Below, piece by piece: positions 1-12,874 of a DNA stretch of 64,000 nt. The notes beneath the pieces are model-generated. The model was not told the origin of the DNA. It saw only the letters and a program-made list of their open reading frames with translations, and ran no database searches. Location of the stretch: assembly GCF_002865645.1 (NCBI RefSeq), contig NW_020194684.1:1209308-1273307 (forward strand), in the 5' to 3' direction. The stretch's first letter is position 1. Each line of letters begins with the position of its first letter. The position numbers were made by a program, and so were the translations under genes. This stretch comes from Hyaloscypha bicolor E. Taxonomy: Eukaryota; Ascomycota; Leotiomycetes; Helotiales; Hyaloscyphaceae.

Positions 1-3000
1 TCTAGTTTATCTAATATTTAAGAGTTTTCTAGAATTATATATTATTAAGTATTTTCCGAAATAACTATTAGGTTTAATAAGGTTTCCCCTTTCTCTTATA
101 AAGCTTCTAGTTAGCTATTTCGTTTATATATAATTTCTAATTAAAAAGTTTATTTGGATATTATAAGGAAACTTATAATAGTAATTCAAGTTAAAGTCGA
201 GATCTATAAATATTATAGTTAAGCTTTAGACTAGTATAAGCTGCAAGAATAGCTAGTTAAAAAGGCAAGTAGAGCTTCTAAAAGATTTTTAGTTTAATAA
301 GATATATATAAAAGGCCCTCTTTCTTTTTCTCTTTTCTCTTTATTTCTAAATATAGGTACTATCCGTTACTATAGTTCGGAATTAAGAGTTTATAAGATA
401 ATCTCTTAATTCCCTATTTAATTTTATACTAAAAGAAATACTTTATATTCGATTTCCAAGATCTAGTAATAGAATCTTATATTAAGAATACTATCTAGTA
501 ATAGTAATTAGATAATAGTAAGAAATAAGTAATAGTAAAGTTCATCCGACTTCTAGAATAATAGTCTAATAATAATATTCTTTAAAGATTATAAATAATA
601 GTCGGAAGGAAAAATTAAAAGATATATAAAGAATTAAAAGTAATAAGCTTTATTTTAGGTTAAGAAGAGCTTCTATTATCGGATACTTCTTTCTAATTCT
701 CTATAAAGGAGATATACTTTACTTTCTCTAATTCCGGTAACTTTAGAATATATATAATAATACTAGTAGCTTTCTTAATTTCCTAAGTACTATTTCGCTT
801 ATAGTACTCTATAACTGCTTTCTTTTCTAGTTCTGTATTTATTTTAAAACGTTTATTTATAAATATATACTTGTTATTAACTTTGTTTTTAGAAAAGTAC
901 CAGAATTCATTTCTTTTTATAAATTACTTGAGTTAATTCCCGGTATATATTCTTTAGAATATAGTACTATTAAGTTCTTCTAGTATATAGTATTTTTTTA
1001 GTTAATCTATATATCTTACTTTATACGGGCCAAGCTAGTAGTATAGTAGCTTTATATTTCTTAACTTGTCTTAATTTATTAATTTAATATTATATATAAG
1101 AACTAGATTCTTTTCGGAAATAGAGTTTAAATAAATCTAGTAAGTAGTATTAAATTACTCTTTTCTCTCTTAATATTATTTATTCTTCTTTATTTTAGCT
1201 TTTTTAATATCTTTATTTCTTATTTATATTTGCTTTATATATATTTCCAGAAGTATTTCTCTATTATAAACTTTATTCTATTTAAGTATTCTCTAAGTTA
1301 GGAAGTATATTTTAATAGGTAATATAGCTTCTCTATTATAGACTATATAAAAGAAAGTAAATCCAGTTAGTTTATATATAGTAACTCGATTAGTAAATAG
1401 AATATATAATAGTAAATCTATCTAAGGCTTCTTTCTATTCCTTATAAGTATAATAAGTACTTGAATAATTAGTTAATACCTTCTTTTAATTATACTATTT
1501 CTTTTAGAATTATAGGCCGAAATAATAATTCTATTAATTTCTAGCTTATTAAGTTCCTAAATTACTACTTCTTTGAATTCCGATTTGCTATTTACCTTAA
1601 GCTACCCAAATAAACTATATCTATAAATAATTTCTTCCTAAATAAACTTAGTAATTTTCTTACTAGTTAGGTTTTTTAAAGGTTTAGCTTTAACTTATCC
1701 TGAGAAGTTATCTCTAGTAATAACTAATGAGTTATATCCTTTATAGTCTAGTAGTTTAACTATATTAATCCTAAGGTAATAGAAAAGAAATATAGCTTTT
1801 ATTAGATATAGAGCTTTTTCTTATCTTCTTTTATTCTTATATTAATAGACTTTATAGGCATTTATATATTTCCGTATATAGTTATAGTAGCCTTTCTAGT
1901 AATAGCGGCTAGTTACTAAGCAAAAAGTGCTTTCCTTTCTAGTATATTTAATCTTATTATATAGCTTTTTAATAATAATCTCTCTTTATTCTTAATTATT
2001 AATAATAAGTTAAGGTAAATATACTTTAGATATAACTCTCTATAGTAATTAATCTCTTATACTATAATTTAAAGCTTCTCTACTTAATTTTTGAAACTTG
2101 GCTCTAGATATTTCTTCTGGTCTAAAAAGTATTATAAGATATTATATAATATTCTAGTATTATTCGAAATAGCTATTATCTAAAGAATTTAGTAAAATAG
2201 TCGGGTTATTAAGTAAAGCGTGAGAGTTAGTATTATTATTTACTATTTTACTAGAAATTATATATAAAAGGCTATAGCTTTTACTATATAACTTCCGGAT
2301 TTTATTATTTTTTAATATTACTAATTTATTTCTAGATATAGTAAGGCTTTAATTATTAATCTTTAGTAACTAGATACTATTATTTAAATATCTAATAAAG
2401 GTCTTAGGAGTCTAATTTCTTAAAATAATATTATATAACTAAACCGGAACCGTTTTCTTTAACTAAACTTTTCGTCTAATAAATACTATTCTAATAGTAT
2501 TAAGTTCTATTACTAATTATTTATTAATATTCTTATTATCTTTGGTATTGCCTTCTTATTATAGGTATCTTAATAATCCGTTAGTAGTAATATATTTGGT
2601 TCCTTTAATATACTTGACTTTAAAATCAAATAGTTAAATTCATACTAGCTAGTAAGTAACTAGAGCTTTAGAAAGATCTATAGCCGCTTTACTTAGCTAT
2701 ATAACAAGTATATTAGTATCTAGTTTAAGGATAAAGTAAACTCTATATAGCCAGAATTATATTTTCTATAAATACTTTACTAGCCCTTGGTATTTTCTTT
2801 TAGTAATATTATATCTCTATTTAGTATTATTTCAGATTCCAGACTTATACTATATAACTTTCTTTTTTCCTTTATTATTATATTAACTAAGAGTTCCGCC
2901 CTATCTATTTAGGCTAATATCTATTACTAATATAATTATTTCCTAATTTTCTAATAAATTATAGTATAACTTATAAAGTATTAAAGTAGTAATAAGCTTT

Positions 3001-3289
3001 TCTTAAAGGATTTATATAGCTTATTTTTATTTATTATTCTAGTTCTATATTATATCTTTCCTTATTAAGTAATAAATGGGTTTAGTAATAATTATAAAGC
3101 CTTTAATTCAAATATAGTAGTAAATAATAATTCCGATAAACGCCTTGCCTTTAATTATACTATTATAATACTTTTATCTTAAGATCTTAGTAATTTCTAA
3201 ACTGAAAGGGCTTCTTCTAAGTACTTTATAAATAAAGCCAATAATAACTATACTATTATAATAGAACTATAATTTTTCTCTAATACTAG

Positions 3290-3700
3290 CTCTGGCTTAT
3301 TTAATTCTATCTAAGGTTATATCTAGGTTTTAAAGGTATTCGAATATAAAATGCCAAATGCCAGATAAAATAAGCTACTTATTATAGTTTATATAAGGTC
3401 CCTTAACTCTAATATTATTAATAAATAATATAGCAATTTTAGGAAATAGATTCTCTAGAATAGTTATAATAACCTATATAAACTATATAATAGAATTAGT
3501 AGCTTCCTGAGGTAGTATAGTTATTCTTAATAGCCCTAAAGATATTATAAATATAGTCAAATCTCTATTATAAGTATCTAATATAAGTTAATTATATCCG
3601 GAAAAGAAATTAATTAGAGAAATATAAGTATATCTAGTAAATTCCTCCGAGATCTCATTAGTAAATAGGGGTAGGTTAGTATTTTATAGGATTACTAAAT
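3290..3700 (-). pseudogene. Reverse-transcriptase core of gypsy element F
   Basis: In minus-strand order I read FFSGYN, then NRDLTIFI, then LGLLRITILPQEATNS, then FPKIAILFINNIRVKGP, then FEYL.NLDITLDRIE. These match the gypsy RT palm (FSGYDQ, SRDLTAF, LLRMT.LPQGATNS, FIDDI.VKGP). The catalytic FIDD reads FINN, two Asp-to-Asn changes of the kind RIP makes. In-frame stops are TAA/TAG and fit mutated CAA/CAG. It would have encoded the polymerase of the element; it is dead now. Confidence 0.8.
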
Positions 3701-6700
3701 TTATCTTTATAGTAATATTAATTAGTCTATAAGTTCCAGTAATCTTTTTATAACTAAGAACTATAGATTTTAGTAAGATCTATTATATTTCTTAAAAACT
3801 TTATAATCTAGACATTTTAATAGCATTTTTATTACTACTAGTACTAGAGCTTTGGGATATAGGAAATTCTTCTCTTGCCAGGCTTTATACTTAATAGTCT
3901 TAATTAGAATAAGTAAGCTAATATTCTTATAGACTTTTTCTACTTCTTTTTAATTAAATATAATTATATCTTCTTAATTAATTATTAATTCTTGAAATAT
4001 AGCTAGTTCCTTTTTTTAGAGCTAGTTACTAATATCTAATTATTTAAGGCGTTCCGGAGTAAGTTATAAATCTCTTGAAATAGCTAATATTCTCGGTAAA
4101 AGATAGTTCTTATATTTCCTAGTATATTTCTATAGATATTCTCTAGCTTTAAATCTCTTAAACTAGTTCGGATATTTACTAGGGCCTTCTCTAGTTCTAT
4201 TATTAGTATTTACTAGTCAAACTTTCTTGTTCTTTATTTTATATACTTCCGTAACTAGAAATAAACTATAGTTATTGTCTTTTTCTTTAAAAGCTATAGC
4301 TATTTTCTTTAGTACTCTTTTTGTCTAATTTCCGGAATTTATAACCTTTCTATTTAGTTTCTTTCTAGTTAGATATAGAGATTGCTTTTTCGTTTAATAT
4401 TTTAATATACTTTCCTTAAGCTCTTATATATTCCAGAATTCTTTCTAGTTTTGGGTTCTATATTTCTTAGCTTTAGAAATATATTCCTTTATTATTAGAA
4501 GATATTACTTTACCTCTTTTTTAGAAATATCTTTACTTAATATTCTTTTTACTTCTTTTTCTATTAAATCCGGAATTACTCTTAATAATACTCTAATTAG
4601 AGCCTTTTTTGCTTTAGTTTCTCTAAAAATATTATTAATTTCCTGAACTTCTAAACTCAAAATAAAAGAATCTATAGGAAATCCCGGCGTTTTTTTATTT
4701 CCCCTAATATTATTACCGGTTATAATACCAGGCTCTATTTTTCTTCTTTATCTTTAGTTTCCTGCTCTATATTACTTAATTTCTTTACTTTAGAAGCTTA
4801 ATACTCTTAAACTATTACTTTCTTCTGCTTTCCGGCATTTTTTAAAGATAGAATAATTATAATAGTATAGGTATTCTGGTTATTTTTAGGATTAGTAAAC
4901 CTTTTATTCTATAAACTATTACTTCTATATATAATATTTATCTTTATCTTTACTAAGAATAGTTAACTAAGCAGGATCTTTAGAGCTTCTTTAACTAGAA
5001 AAAATATATCTTTATATTTTACTTTATTTATAATTTTAGCTCTAAGCTTTATTATTTCTATAAATTCAAATTCTGCCCTAATAATAGTAGATATTTAATA
5101 ATCTGTAGTATTATATACTACTTTACTAATACTTCTAAAGATCTTTTCGGGAAGAATATTAATTTTAGCTCTAGTATTAATTATTTCTTTATATTTAATA
5201 CTCCCTTAAGGTTCTTAAAGTATAAATCGGAGGCATAGAAATTATATAATATATTTATAAGCTAGTAATATCCGAATATTAATACTATTACCTTTAAATT
5301 AAATAATTCTATTAGTATTAGATATCTAAGCTAGTATTTCTAATTCCTTAAATATTTTATCTATTATATAAGCCGTAGCCACTAGCTTTATAGATCTTCT
5401 AGTATATCTAATTATACTTAATATAATAGTATTTCCTATTTATAAGATAGTAAGGTAGGAAATATTATCCTTAATTTATTAGTTCTAAAGTATAGTAGCT
5501 AGATCCGGCGTTTTTAAAGTATTAATAAGTATTCTCATTTCTTTCTAAGTTTTTAGAAATAAAATAATTACTTTTTTCGGTAGTTTTATTAGAGTTTCAT
5601 TAACTTTAGAAGTCCTATACTTATTATAATTAAAAGTATACTAAGTTCCTAATTCGTCTTATTTATTTCCAGAATTATTAATATCTATATCCTTAGCTAG
5701 GCTATTCTTTTATTTATTACTTCTTAAAATACTATTCTTCTGGCCTCTTATATAAAGTAGCTTTTCTTCTACTCTGGCTTATTTTCGGAAAACCTCTTTA
5801 GCTATTTCTATTTCTTTTCCCTTTTTTCTTAATGAGAAATCTATTATAATATTAATAGAAATACTATTTATAGCTAAATCTTAATACTATTTATTAATTC
5901 CAGAACCTAAAGTATTAGTAATTCTAATATAATTTCCTTTAAGGCAAAGTGGCTATTTAGATTCCTTAGATATAACTTACTTACTTCTATATATAGATTC
6001 CGGTTAGCTAGTTCTCTTTTCTTTTTCTTGCCTAGTAAACTAGATATCCCCTATTAATCTCTGGATATTTTTAGGTTAAGTATTTAAGTTATAGTCAAAT
6101 TTTCCTTCTTGGACTTAGGAAATGATTTAGTTAAACTACCGGTATTTACTAGTAAGAAAAAAGGAAATGTTTTCTTATTTAGGCTTAAATAGTTCTTTAT
6201 ATTATCTTTTATTAAATTAGTAAGTATATTTATAATTTATAAGTTCTTCTATTAGTAAGTAATAGAACTAAGAGATATAAATATATTCTAGGTTAATATT
6301 ATTATTTTTATTCCTGCTATAGTACCTATAGCAAATTTGTTCTCTTGGTTTTATGCCTATACTATAGGCTATATTAATTTGAGTAGTATTTTCTAATTAT
6401 ACTTGAGACTAACTTTCTCTAGAATATAGTTATTTAGATCCTTTATTTATTCTAGCTTAATTACTATAGCTATTATAGTATTCTCTATATCTTCTATTAT
6501 AACTTCTAGTATATTTTCCCTAAAGACTCGAATTATACTTACTAGGCTATTAATATTATTATACTTGCTATAGTTAGCTAGGCTATATAAGCAGGCTATA
6601 AATATTCTCCCGAATTATAATAGTAGCTATATTAAGTTATTTCTATAGGTTCTTTTAAGTTATAGTAGTAATAGATAGTTTTTCTAGACTTCTTACTAGC

Positions 6701-7835
6701 TAGTTAATATTATTTCCCTTAGGTTTACTACTTTTAGTAGGTTTTATATAATTAGCTATAGGCTGAATTCTCTTCTTATTTATACCTATAGTAGCTTTAG
6801 AAAGCGTAATAGGAGGAACTAGTAAGAAATAATTATTTTCTGGCTTAGAAACTATATTATAAACTACTATATCCAAGTATTCTTATCTAAGTCTGGATAT
6901 ATCTGGGTTATTAGTAATATTAAAACGGCGTTTCTTCTCTTTATACTAATAGAATATTATTACTTTCTTATATATCTTGCTATATTTATAGGTAGAAATG
7001 TCTATAGATTTAAAGTTTATATTCTTAAAAATATAATTTCTTGCTAGAATAGATAATTCCCTTATAAATTCTCGGTATTAAGTAATTTTATTTATCTCTT
7101 TCCTCTTTAGTAACTTCTTTAATACTTTATTAAATATATTAATATAAGACTTGGAAGAGATTCCTCTATTCTGGGCTTATATAATAATCCGATTAAGAAA
7201 GTTGTGGCTAATTTTAAGTATTTCCTAGTTATACTTTCGGAATTTCTTTAGTAAGGCCTTAAAGAACTTGGTTTTCTAGTAATCTCTAGAGTTATTAGTA
7301 TAGTACTCCGGTATAGCCTTAATCTAATTCTTATAAATAGAAGAGATATAATAGATAATTCTCTCTTTTTTAGTATTATTGGAAATATAATAGTTCTTAT
7401 ATATATTTATATATTACTTCAAGAATATAGAGATATTACTTCCCTGAAACTATAGTATTCTAGAAGCTCCCATAAGCGGCAGATTCAAATCCGGTACTAG
7501 TATATACTTATTCTCGGCTATATTAATCTTAATAATTTCTTCTATAATTAATTATAGAGTTTCCGTATCTGAGACTTCTACTAATAAGGTTCCTAAAGAA
7601 CTAACTTCCTATTTAAATATATTTTTTGGTTTAGGAACCGGAATTAGAGAGAAACCGGTTAATAATAATAAATATAGTCTAGGTTTGAGTTTTAGTATTA
7701 GTAGTAATATAGTAGTAGTTTTTCTAGTCTTATTTCTATTACTTATACTTTCTTTTCTGCTTTATTAGCTTAATATCTATAATATTTCTTCTTATTTTCG
7801 CCGAACTAGATGCACTTTATAGTACTATTAATAAA

Positions 7836-7858
7836 AATAATAATAATAATAATAATAA
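7836..7858 (+). repeat. (AAT)n microsatellite
   Basis: About seven uninterrupted AAT/ATA triplets lie inside element F, near the expected 5' (gag) side on the minus strand. It is a simple-sequence tract with no further function visible. Confidence 0.8.
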
Positions 7859-8748
7859 AAACAATTTCTCTAATTCCGCTATTTTCTCTAATTTCTCTGA
7901 ATTTTCCTTATTATTTCTACTTAGTAACCTCCTCTTTCTCTAGAGGCTTCTCTAATTTGTCTATATAATTTCTTATTTCCGATTTCCTTTTAATTCTTTC
8001 TGATTTCTGTTTACTATCTTACTTGAAATTAAGGGCATTTTCTATTTTAGGTATTTTCTTTAGACTTAGAAGCAAGCCTTACTATTAAGATTAAAGCTAC
8101 TTTAATTCCGACTTTTACTATAACTAAAAATAATATATAAATTAATAGTATAATCTTATTTCCGTATACTAAAGTCTATTTCTAACTAAGGTCTGACTTA
8201 TATTATCTTAGTATAATATTTCCTATTCTATTTCCTCTGCTTCTTTTTCTTTTATAGTTAGCCTCTATTTCTATTACTTCTATATACTATACTAATAACT
8301 ATATCTTGCGGCTAACTTGTATTTAAGTTACTAGATATATTAGAAATTAATATAAGATACTGAGATTAATACTCGTATATCCTTAATATTTTGGCCTTAG
8401 GCTTAAGGTATTATAATAGCCCTTTTTCTCCCCTAACTTACTAAGCTAATAATCCGCCTTATAAATATCCCTCAGAACTTTATAAGAGTATTACCTTAAC
8501 TATAAAGTTTCTATTCTCCCTATATTACTTACTATAAAATATATGAGAGAGAAACTATAATAAGATAAAAACCTATATAAAGTATACTAGAGCGCAAAAC
8601 GTAACTTAATAGTAAAATAATAAATTAAAAGCGTAAATAGTAAAGTATAAATAGTATATAGTATATAAAAGCTTAATTAATTAAATACTTATAAAGAATT
8701 GTCTTCTAGAACTATAGAAAAACCAGCTTTCTTATGTGATTTCCGCAA

Positions 8749-8784
8749 GTCACGTGCAAAAGGCCGCGGCCTTTGCTATGTGAC
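8749..8784. repeat. 36-bp palindrome, GTCACGTG-ended (copy 1)
   Basis: Near-perfect inverted repeat that begins GTCACGTGCAAAAGGC and ends GCCTTTGCTATGTGAC, around a CGCG centre. An almost identical 36-bp palindrome occurs at 56264-56299 inside element B, just upstream of its 3' LTR. The ends carry the CACGTG box recognised by bHLH proteins of the Cbf1/USF type. This copy lies between gypsy element F and the broken frame at 8815-9732. CG-rich DNA surviving in a RIP zone stands out. Confidence 0.75.
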
Positions 8785-8814
8785 CTAAACCTTAAAACCG
8801 CCAAAATAACATGA

Positions 8815-9732
8815 TTTTTGACGAGTACGGCCTGCTATACTACACTACTTACTCGGTAACCTAAATACTTCATATAGTTAATAAATTCTAGGCTTTTTAA
8901 TCTGGCTTATAAAAGTCTCTAAATTTAGTAGTATATAATTAGTTCTACTACTTTTATTATATTAGAAATTTCATGGCTTATTAGTATTATATTAGAATAC
9001 TTATATTACTTTCGTTATAAAGTTTAGACTATAAATAATAATAAATCCAGCTATTAAAGTATTTAGAAAGATTTTTTACCTTTTTCTATAATATAGATAC
9101 TTAGTTAAATCTATTCTTGCCTCCTTTTCCTTTACCTTATCTAATTTCTAATCTTTATAGAGGTATCTCAAATATTAGTTATAAGTTCTTTGAGAATTAT
9201 ATTCCTTCTCTTTAGTATATCCTGATTTATTAAGGAAAGCCTTATATAACCGCAGATATTAAATTAACTTTATTTCTTTCTATATCTAGCGAATTTAATT
9301 ATCTCTTATTTCTTAAAGTAGTATAAGGTATTAATTAAGGCAAAGTATACGAATTAATTAATTAGACTCTGGCTAATAACTAATAATCTCTAAGGATTTA
9401 GTACTAAGCTCGTACTAATAGCCTTTAATTAGGCTTTTAATATTACTTACGGTATTCTTCTTGAAGTTTTGAACCGTTATGTCCAGGCATTTACTTTTAT
9501 CTAGTACTCTCTTACGTTTTCTTGGGCATTACTCAGGCACCGAATCCTTAATAATCTCCGTTAATTCCAAGTCTATAGGGAATTTTAATTTGCCCTTCCT
9601 AGTTAGGAATTTCTTATTTTTGGAGATTACTAAATAGAACTTTCCTATTTCTTCTCGCCCTATTTGCGCGTGCAATTTCTTGAACGCGCGAGCAAATAGG
9701 CGTTAAAGATTAGTTAGATTATTGGTCGCCAT
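8815..9732 (-). pseudogene. Unrecognised RIP-broken gene, about 300 codons
   Basis: A single minus-strand frame starts at an ATG (9732-9730, reading MATNNLTNL) and runs to about 8815. It is interrupted only by TAA/TAG codons, each explained by C-to-T change of CAA/CAG (for example the tenth codon). The predicted product is basic and charged: FARAFKKLHAQIGREEIGKF near the N-terminus, PRKRKRVLDKSK near residue 85, and Lys/Glu-rich helical text in the middle. RIP damage increases away from the start codon; the first ~90 codons hold few stops. I do not recognise the family. It could be the gag-like ORF of element F, whose RIP domain ends near 9760, or a host gene hit by RIP spreading. The hairpin-like repeat at 9659-9700 lies inside this frame. 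Confidence 0.5.
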
Positions 9733-10968
9733 GTCGAAGTGTTACTCAAATATGCTTTAAGTAATACGGGATTTAATAATGGTTGACAGGACCTTGGCGG
9801 CAATGACTCAGACGCTAAGCATTAGCCCCACTCATGGAATTTCTTAGAACCATGAGGGAACTGGCAAGCTTTAATCCATCTCAAAACTTCACCTTCCATT
9901 AAAACCCATTGAAACTGCCAATTGAAGATTCTACTCTATTGTGATGGACTGATTCTTATTGTACTAAGCCTGAATCGAGGGGAACTCGAAAGAGAGTTCT
10001 TGGAAGCTATCAGGAATGAAGAGCACATGACCAAAGGCTCTGGGCATGTTTGCGCAATGGGTGGCAAAGGCCACGCGTCCTGAACCGGCTTGCAAAGCCT
10101 CAGGTAGTACCTCTCATGAAATGAAATCTTGATTTTTACGCAAATTTCCAAGCTCTGAACATGTTCAGAGTTTAGCGAGCAGGAACGGCAACATTAAAAG
10201 CCTAGCACTTCGACGGTTGGGGTCTTTAACGAGCCAATTTTTAAACGCGATTTCAGCCTCGAGCAATAGTTCTCAACCATTCGACTGCAGTGTCTCCAAT
10301 CTAGCCGCCACGGAACTCTGTTTGAGCTGGAGACAACTCTGTATGAAGATATTTTGAAACTTAGTATCCTTTCCCTCTACTAGTCACGCTCAGGATCCTC
10401 AAAAGAGATCCCAAATATCACCTCTTGCTCCAGAGTGACCATTTTCACTGAACAGGGCGGTTTGAAGGACTTGAGACATCTCAATAACTTTGTAGAAATT
10501 GGACCCTTTAAAAGAGGGTGGTGTTAAGGTAACTGGGTTTGAAGAGAGATCAGCAAGGCGGGCTGTAGAAATGGGTGTCGCGGGATTCCTGATGATAGGA
10601 GCATTTTATTGAATTTCTGTACACGATTGCTACCTGACATGACATATATTTTGGAAAGCTTTTAATAGAGTTCAGATCTGGTCGGTGGCCAACGCTAAAT
10701 TTGGTCGAACCGGGGAAACAAGTCACATTTGAAGTTGAGAAAGAGTCAGCCTTGTATTACAAGGACTTTAATAGAGCGGTAGTTTTGTCTCATCTCTCTA
10801 AATCCCCGCTCTCCGCGATCCCAAACCGCTCACCGAAATATCTCCCATGTCCCGCGGATTACTATATTCCCTGATATATCACCCTTGTGGGACTGTTATT
10901 TCGTTGTCCAAGTTAATTCAACTTGTGCCTGAGTTACCTGTTCTCCTTGGCGGATAACGCAGATAATA
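9733..10968. other. GC-normal island, no convincing gene
   Basis: CA/TG are at normal frequency, so this DNA escaped RIP. No frame exceeds about 75 codons. A minus-strand stretch at about 9966-10125 reads VAFATHCANMPRAFGHVLFI and ends in a TAG. It might be the last exon of a lost gene, but I cannot name it and it has no start. The text at 10684-10710 resembles 22486-22512 (about 27 bp, five mismatches), suggesting an old dispersed repeat. Nothing else is recognisable. Confidence 0.5.
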
Positions 10969-11088
10969 AAGAATCTCGGTCATCTCTTTTTTTGTCCGCA
11001 GAATCAGAATTTTTCTTTCGCAGTTAGCTCTCGAAAAGTTGGTACGAAAGATTCAGTCATTATAAGCCTGTAACTATAGATATTAGCT
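10969..11088 (+). repeat. Dispersed ~120-bp repeat, copy R1
   Basis: Starts near AAGAATCTCGG, contains CAGAATCAG at 10999, then CGCAGTTAGCTCT and AGATTCAGT, and ends CTGTAACTATAGATATTAGC. Copy R2 follows directly at 11101-11180, and an inverted copy R3 is at 12875-12996. No coding content and no tRNA-like A/B boxes are visible. Confidence 0.75.
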
Positions 11089-11100
11089 TGCTTTTGTATT

Positions 11101-11180
11101 CAGAATCAAAATTGTTCTTTCGTAGTCAGCTCTGCTCAAAAAAGATAGTAGGCAAGATTCAGTTATTATTAACCTGTAAC
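11101..11180 (+). repeat. Dispersed repeat, copy R2 (tandem to R1)
   Basis: Direct repeat of R1 beginning CAGAATCAAAATTGTTCTTT and ending AACCTGTAAC, about 102 bp downstream of the matching point in R1. It has diverged by substitutions that are not confined to RIP-type transitions, so the duplication is old or was not a RIP target. Confidence 0.75.
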
Positions 11181-12386
11181 TAGGCACACAAGTTATAATG
11201 GGCACTTAAATCGTATTAGCAGTCTTTGCCCACCCCCCATTGAGTCATTGACAAGTTTTTTAAACCTCGGCCACTGAAATAACCTGGTCCATTTCTCAAA
11301 GCCTGCCAATAGGGGTAGGTCATTATGTCCGCACTGACATCGTGGCCCATTTTTCAGAGCTACGAGGGTTATCCGCGCCTTGAATAAAAGTCAGCAGGGA
11401 AAGCAACGACTACCAGTGTCTGCACAGAAAATCGGGCCCTATTCAAAGTCAAAGTACCTCGGGGTCAGCTATTTTGAGTGCGGACATCCTCGTAATTACT
11501 GGTTAAAAGGAGTGGGGCACTAGTATGAAGTTTTTTGGTTAGCACATTTTCAGGGTTTTTGCAACCGCCCACCTGCGAGGGAGTCTCATTTCCTCTCGTC
11601 TTTTGCTCTCCAAACTTGGATATCGTGGGGAGGTTCCCAAAGAGTTCTAAATATAGAATAGAATCGCGGGGTAATTCAATCTCACCCCACCAAGCAAAGC
11701 TTAGCAATTCTTTGGAACTTCTAGTCAATACCCACACATCGCAAGAATCAAAAGAATGCCCCCAAGAATAAAGGTACTGTTGATTGGAAAGGTTATAACG
11801 TGGTGGCATTCATAAGGGTTTTCAATTGGTTCAAACGGGAGACGCTCACCTACGGAGGAGGTAGTGAACCGAAACATTTCCATATAAAATTTCTGCAGAC
11901 GTCACGTTCAATCCCGGCCAGTGTCTGGGTTCCGGGCTCCCTCTCTGAGGTTAATTGTCTATGCACGGTTTTCTTTGATAAGAGGGTCGGGACCCATCGA
12001 GGGTGGTCATCTCGAGCCAGCTAGTGATTCTGGGTGGCACGTGAGTTGGCTCAGGTGACGCTGAAACGAAAGCCAGATAACTAGTTCAATTAATCGCCAC
12101 CGTTAACCTCGACGTCCATCCAATGTATCTATCTATAGCGCAGACCAATAACTTTCTATCTAATAGATCCCCCGCTTCTTTAATGGGCATTAAGTCTCAA
12201 ACCTGAAGAGCTAATCTATCCCTCAGCACCCGTTACGTTTCCGGTCTGAAAGTCCTTAATTCTTACTATAGGATTGTCTTGTTCCTTCCGGCCTTTATAG
12301 AGCAGAGATTTGGTGCCCCGTTTCAAGAAGCTAGCCGGTGTATATCTTTCTGCCCTAGGATAACTCTAATCCTATAAATTTTTAGA
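11181..12386. other. GC-normal intergenic sequence
   Basis: Apart from the doubtful ORF at 11465-11809 I see no gene, RNA or element. RIP-type depletion of CA/TG begins again near 12350. Confidence 0.5.
11465..11809 (-). CDS. Hypothetical 114-codon ORF, doubtful
   Basis: This is the longest open frame of the 9.7-12.4 kb island, with start MPPRYNLSNQQYLY and end NYEDVRTQNS. I see no signal peptide, membrane segment or known motif. A plus-strand frame of 78 codons lies across it, so at least one of them is chance. I list it only because it is the best candidate in an otherwise empty GC-normal stretch. Confidence 0.12.
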   Translation of the reverse strand: MPPRYNLSNQQYLYSWGHSFDSCDVWVLTRSSKELLSFAWWGEIELPRDSILYLELFGNLPTISKFGEQKTRGNETPSQVGGCKNPENVLTKKLHTSAPLLLTSNYEDVRTQNS

Positions 12387-12584
12387 TTATAGGCCTTGGA
12401 TTAAAAGAACGCTACTTATAACTTCTATTAAGCTAAGCGGCCAGGAAGGTCTATCTCTAGATATATAATTAAAGAGTTTTCCGTTCCTCCGTCCCAAAAC
12501 ATAAATATTATAGCCGAACTCACTCCTTAGCTCGTCTGCCTTTTCCATAAAAGTGATTTTCCTTCTTCGAAAATTGTCTGTCAC
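12387..12584 (-). pseudogene. MADS-box (SRF-like) DNA-binding fragment
   Basis: A 65-codon open frame reads FRRRKITFMEKADELRSEFG, then YNIYVLGRRNGKLFNYIS, then RDRPSWPLS. This is the pattern of the small fungal MADS-like proteins: a basic helix R-R-R-K-x-T-x-x-x-K-A-x-E-L, a following beta strand, and the RPSWPPS-type tail. MADS proteins bind CArG-like DNA as dimers. There is no ATG at the head of the frame (GTG at 12584), so an N-terminal exon is missing or upstream. The product stops at about the end of the domain. I treat it as a truncated gene or exon rather than a working gene. It sits at the edge of the RIP zone and keeps moderate GC. Confidence 0.55.
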
Positions 12585-12874
12585 GCCTTTTATTAAGTAC
12601 CATTGAGATTGCAGCTTCTCTATACTTTAAAGCAACTTAGAATACTTTTCCTAGAGTATTATGGGCTATTTAATATAATAGTTCTCGAGCTCCCTTTGTG
12701 GCATTCTTTAATTAGCTAATAAAGAATATTTCTATAACTCGCATATATTTTATCTCTTCTCAATATATTATATTAAAGCCATAGTATTTTATCTCCGAGT
12801 TTATCTGCTTAATTTTGGTTAGTAATTAATTACAGAAAATAAGAATAATGTCTCACTAGATAATATAATATTAT

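Larger units (their letters stand above)
1..8700 (-). mobile_element. RIP-degraded Ty3/gypsy LTR retrotransposon (element F)
   Basis: Minus-strand translation, ignoring TAA/TAG codons that RIP would create, shows gypsy polyprotein order. A reverse-transcriptase core lies at about 3300-3700. The end of pol, with the typical post-integrase text (GPYKVRYI, then YILEEL, then TGN.LK.F), lies at about 870-1110. Sequence between 4300 and 7500 should be gag, protease and the start of RT, but I did not resolve motifs there. CA/TG are almost absent. I could not find a matching LTR pair, so both outer limits are approximate and the left end may lie outside the window. The RT retains a VKGP-like text typical of fungal gypsy families, distinct from the chromodomain elements A and B near 45-57 kb. 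Inactive. Confidence 0.8.

Noticed and set aside
9659..9700. GC-rich imperfect hairpin (ATTTGCGCG... GCGAGCAAATAGG) as a terminal repeat or terminator
   Set aside because: It falls inside the open frame of the pseudogene at 8815-9732 and codes in phase; no second copy seen.
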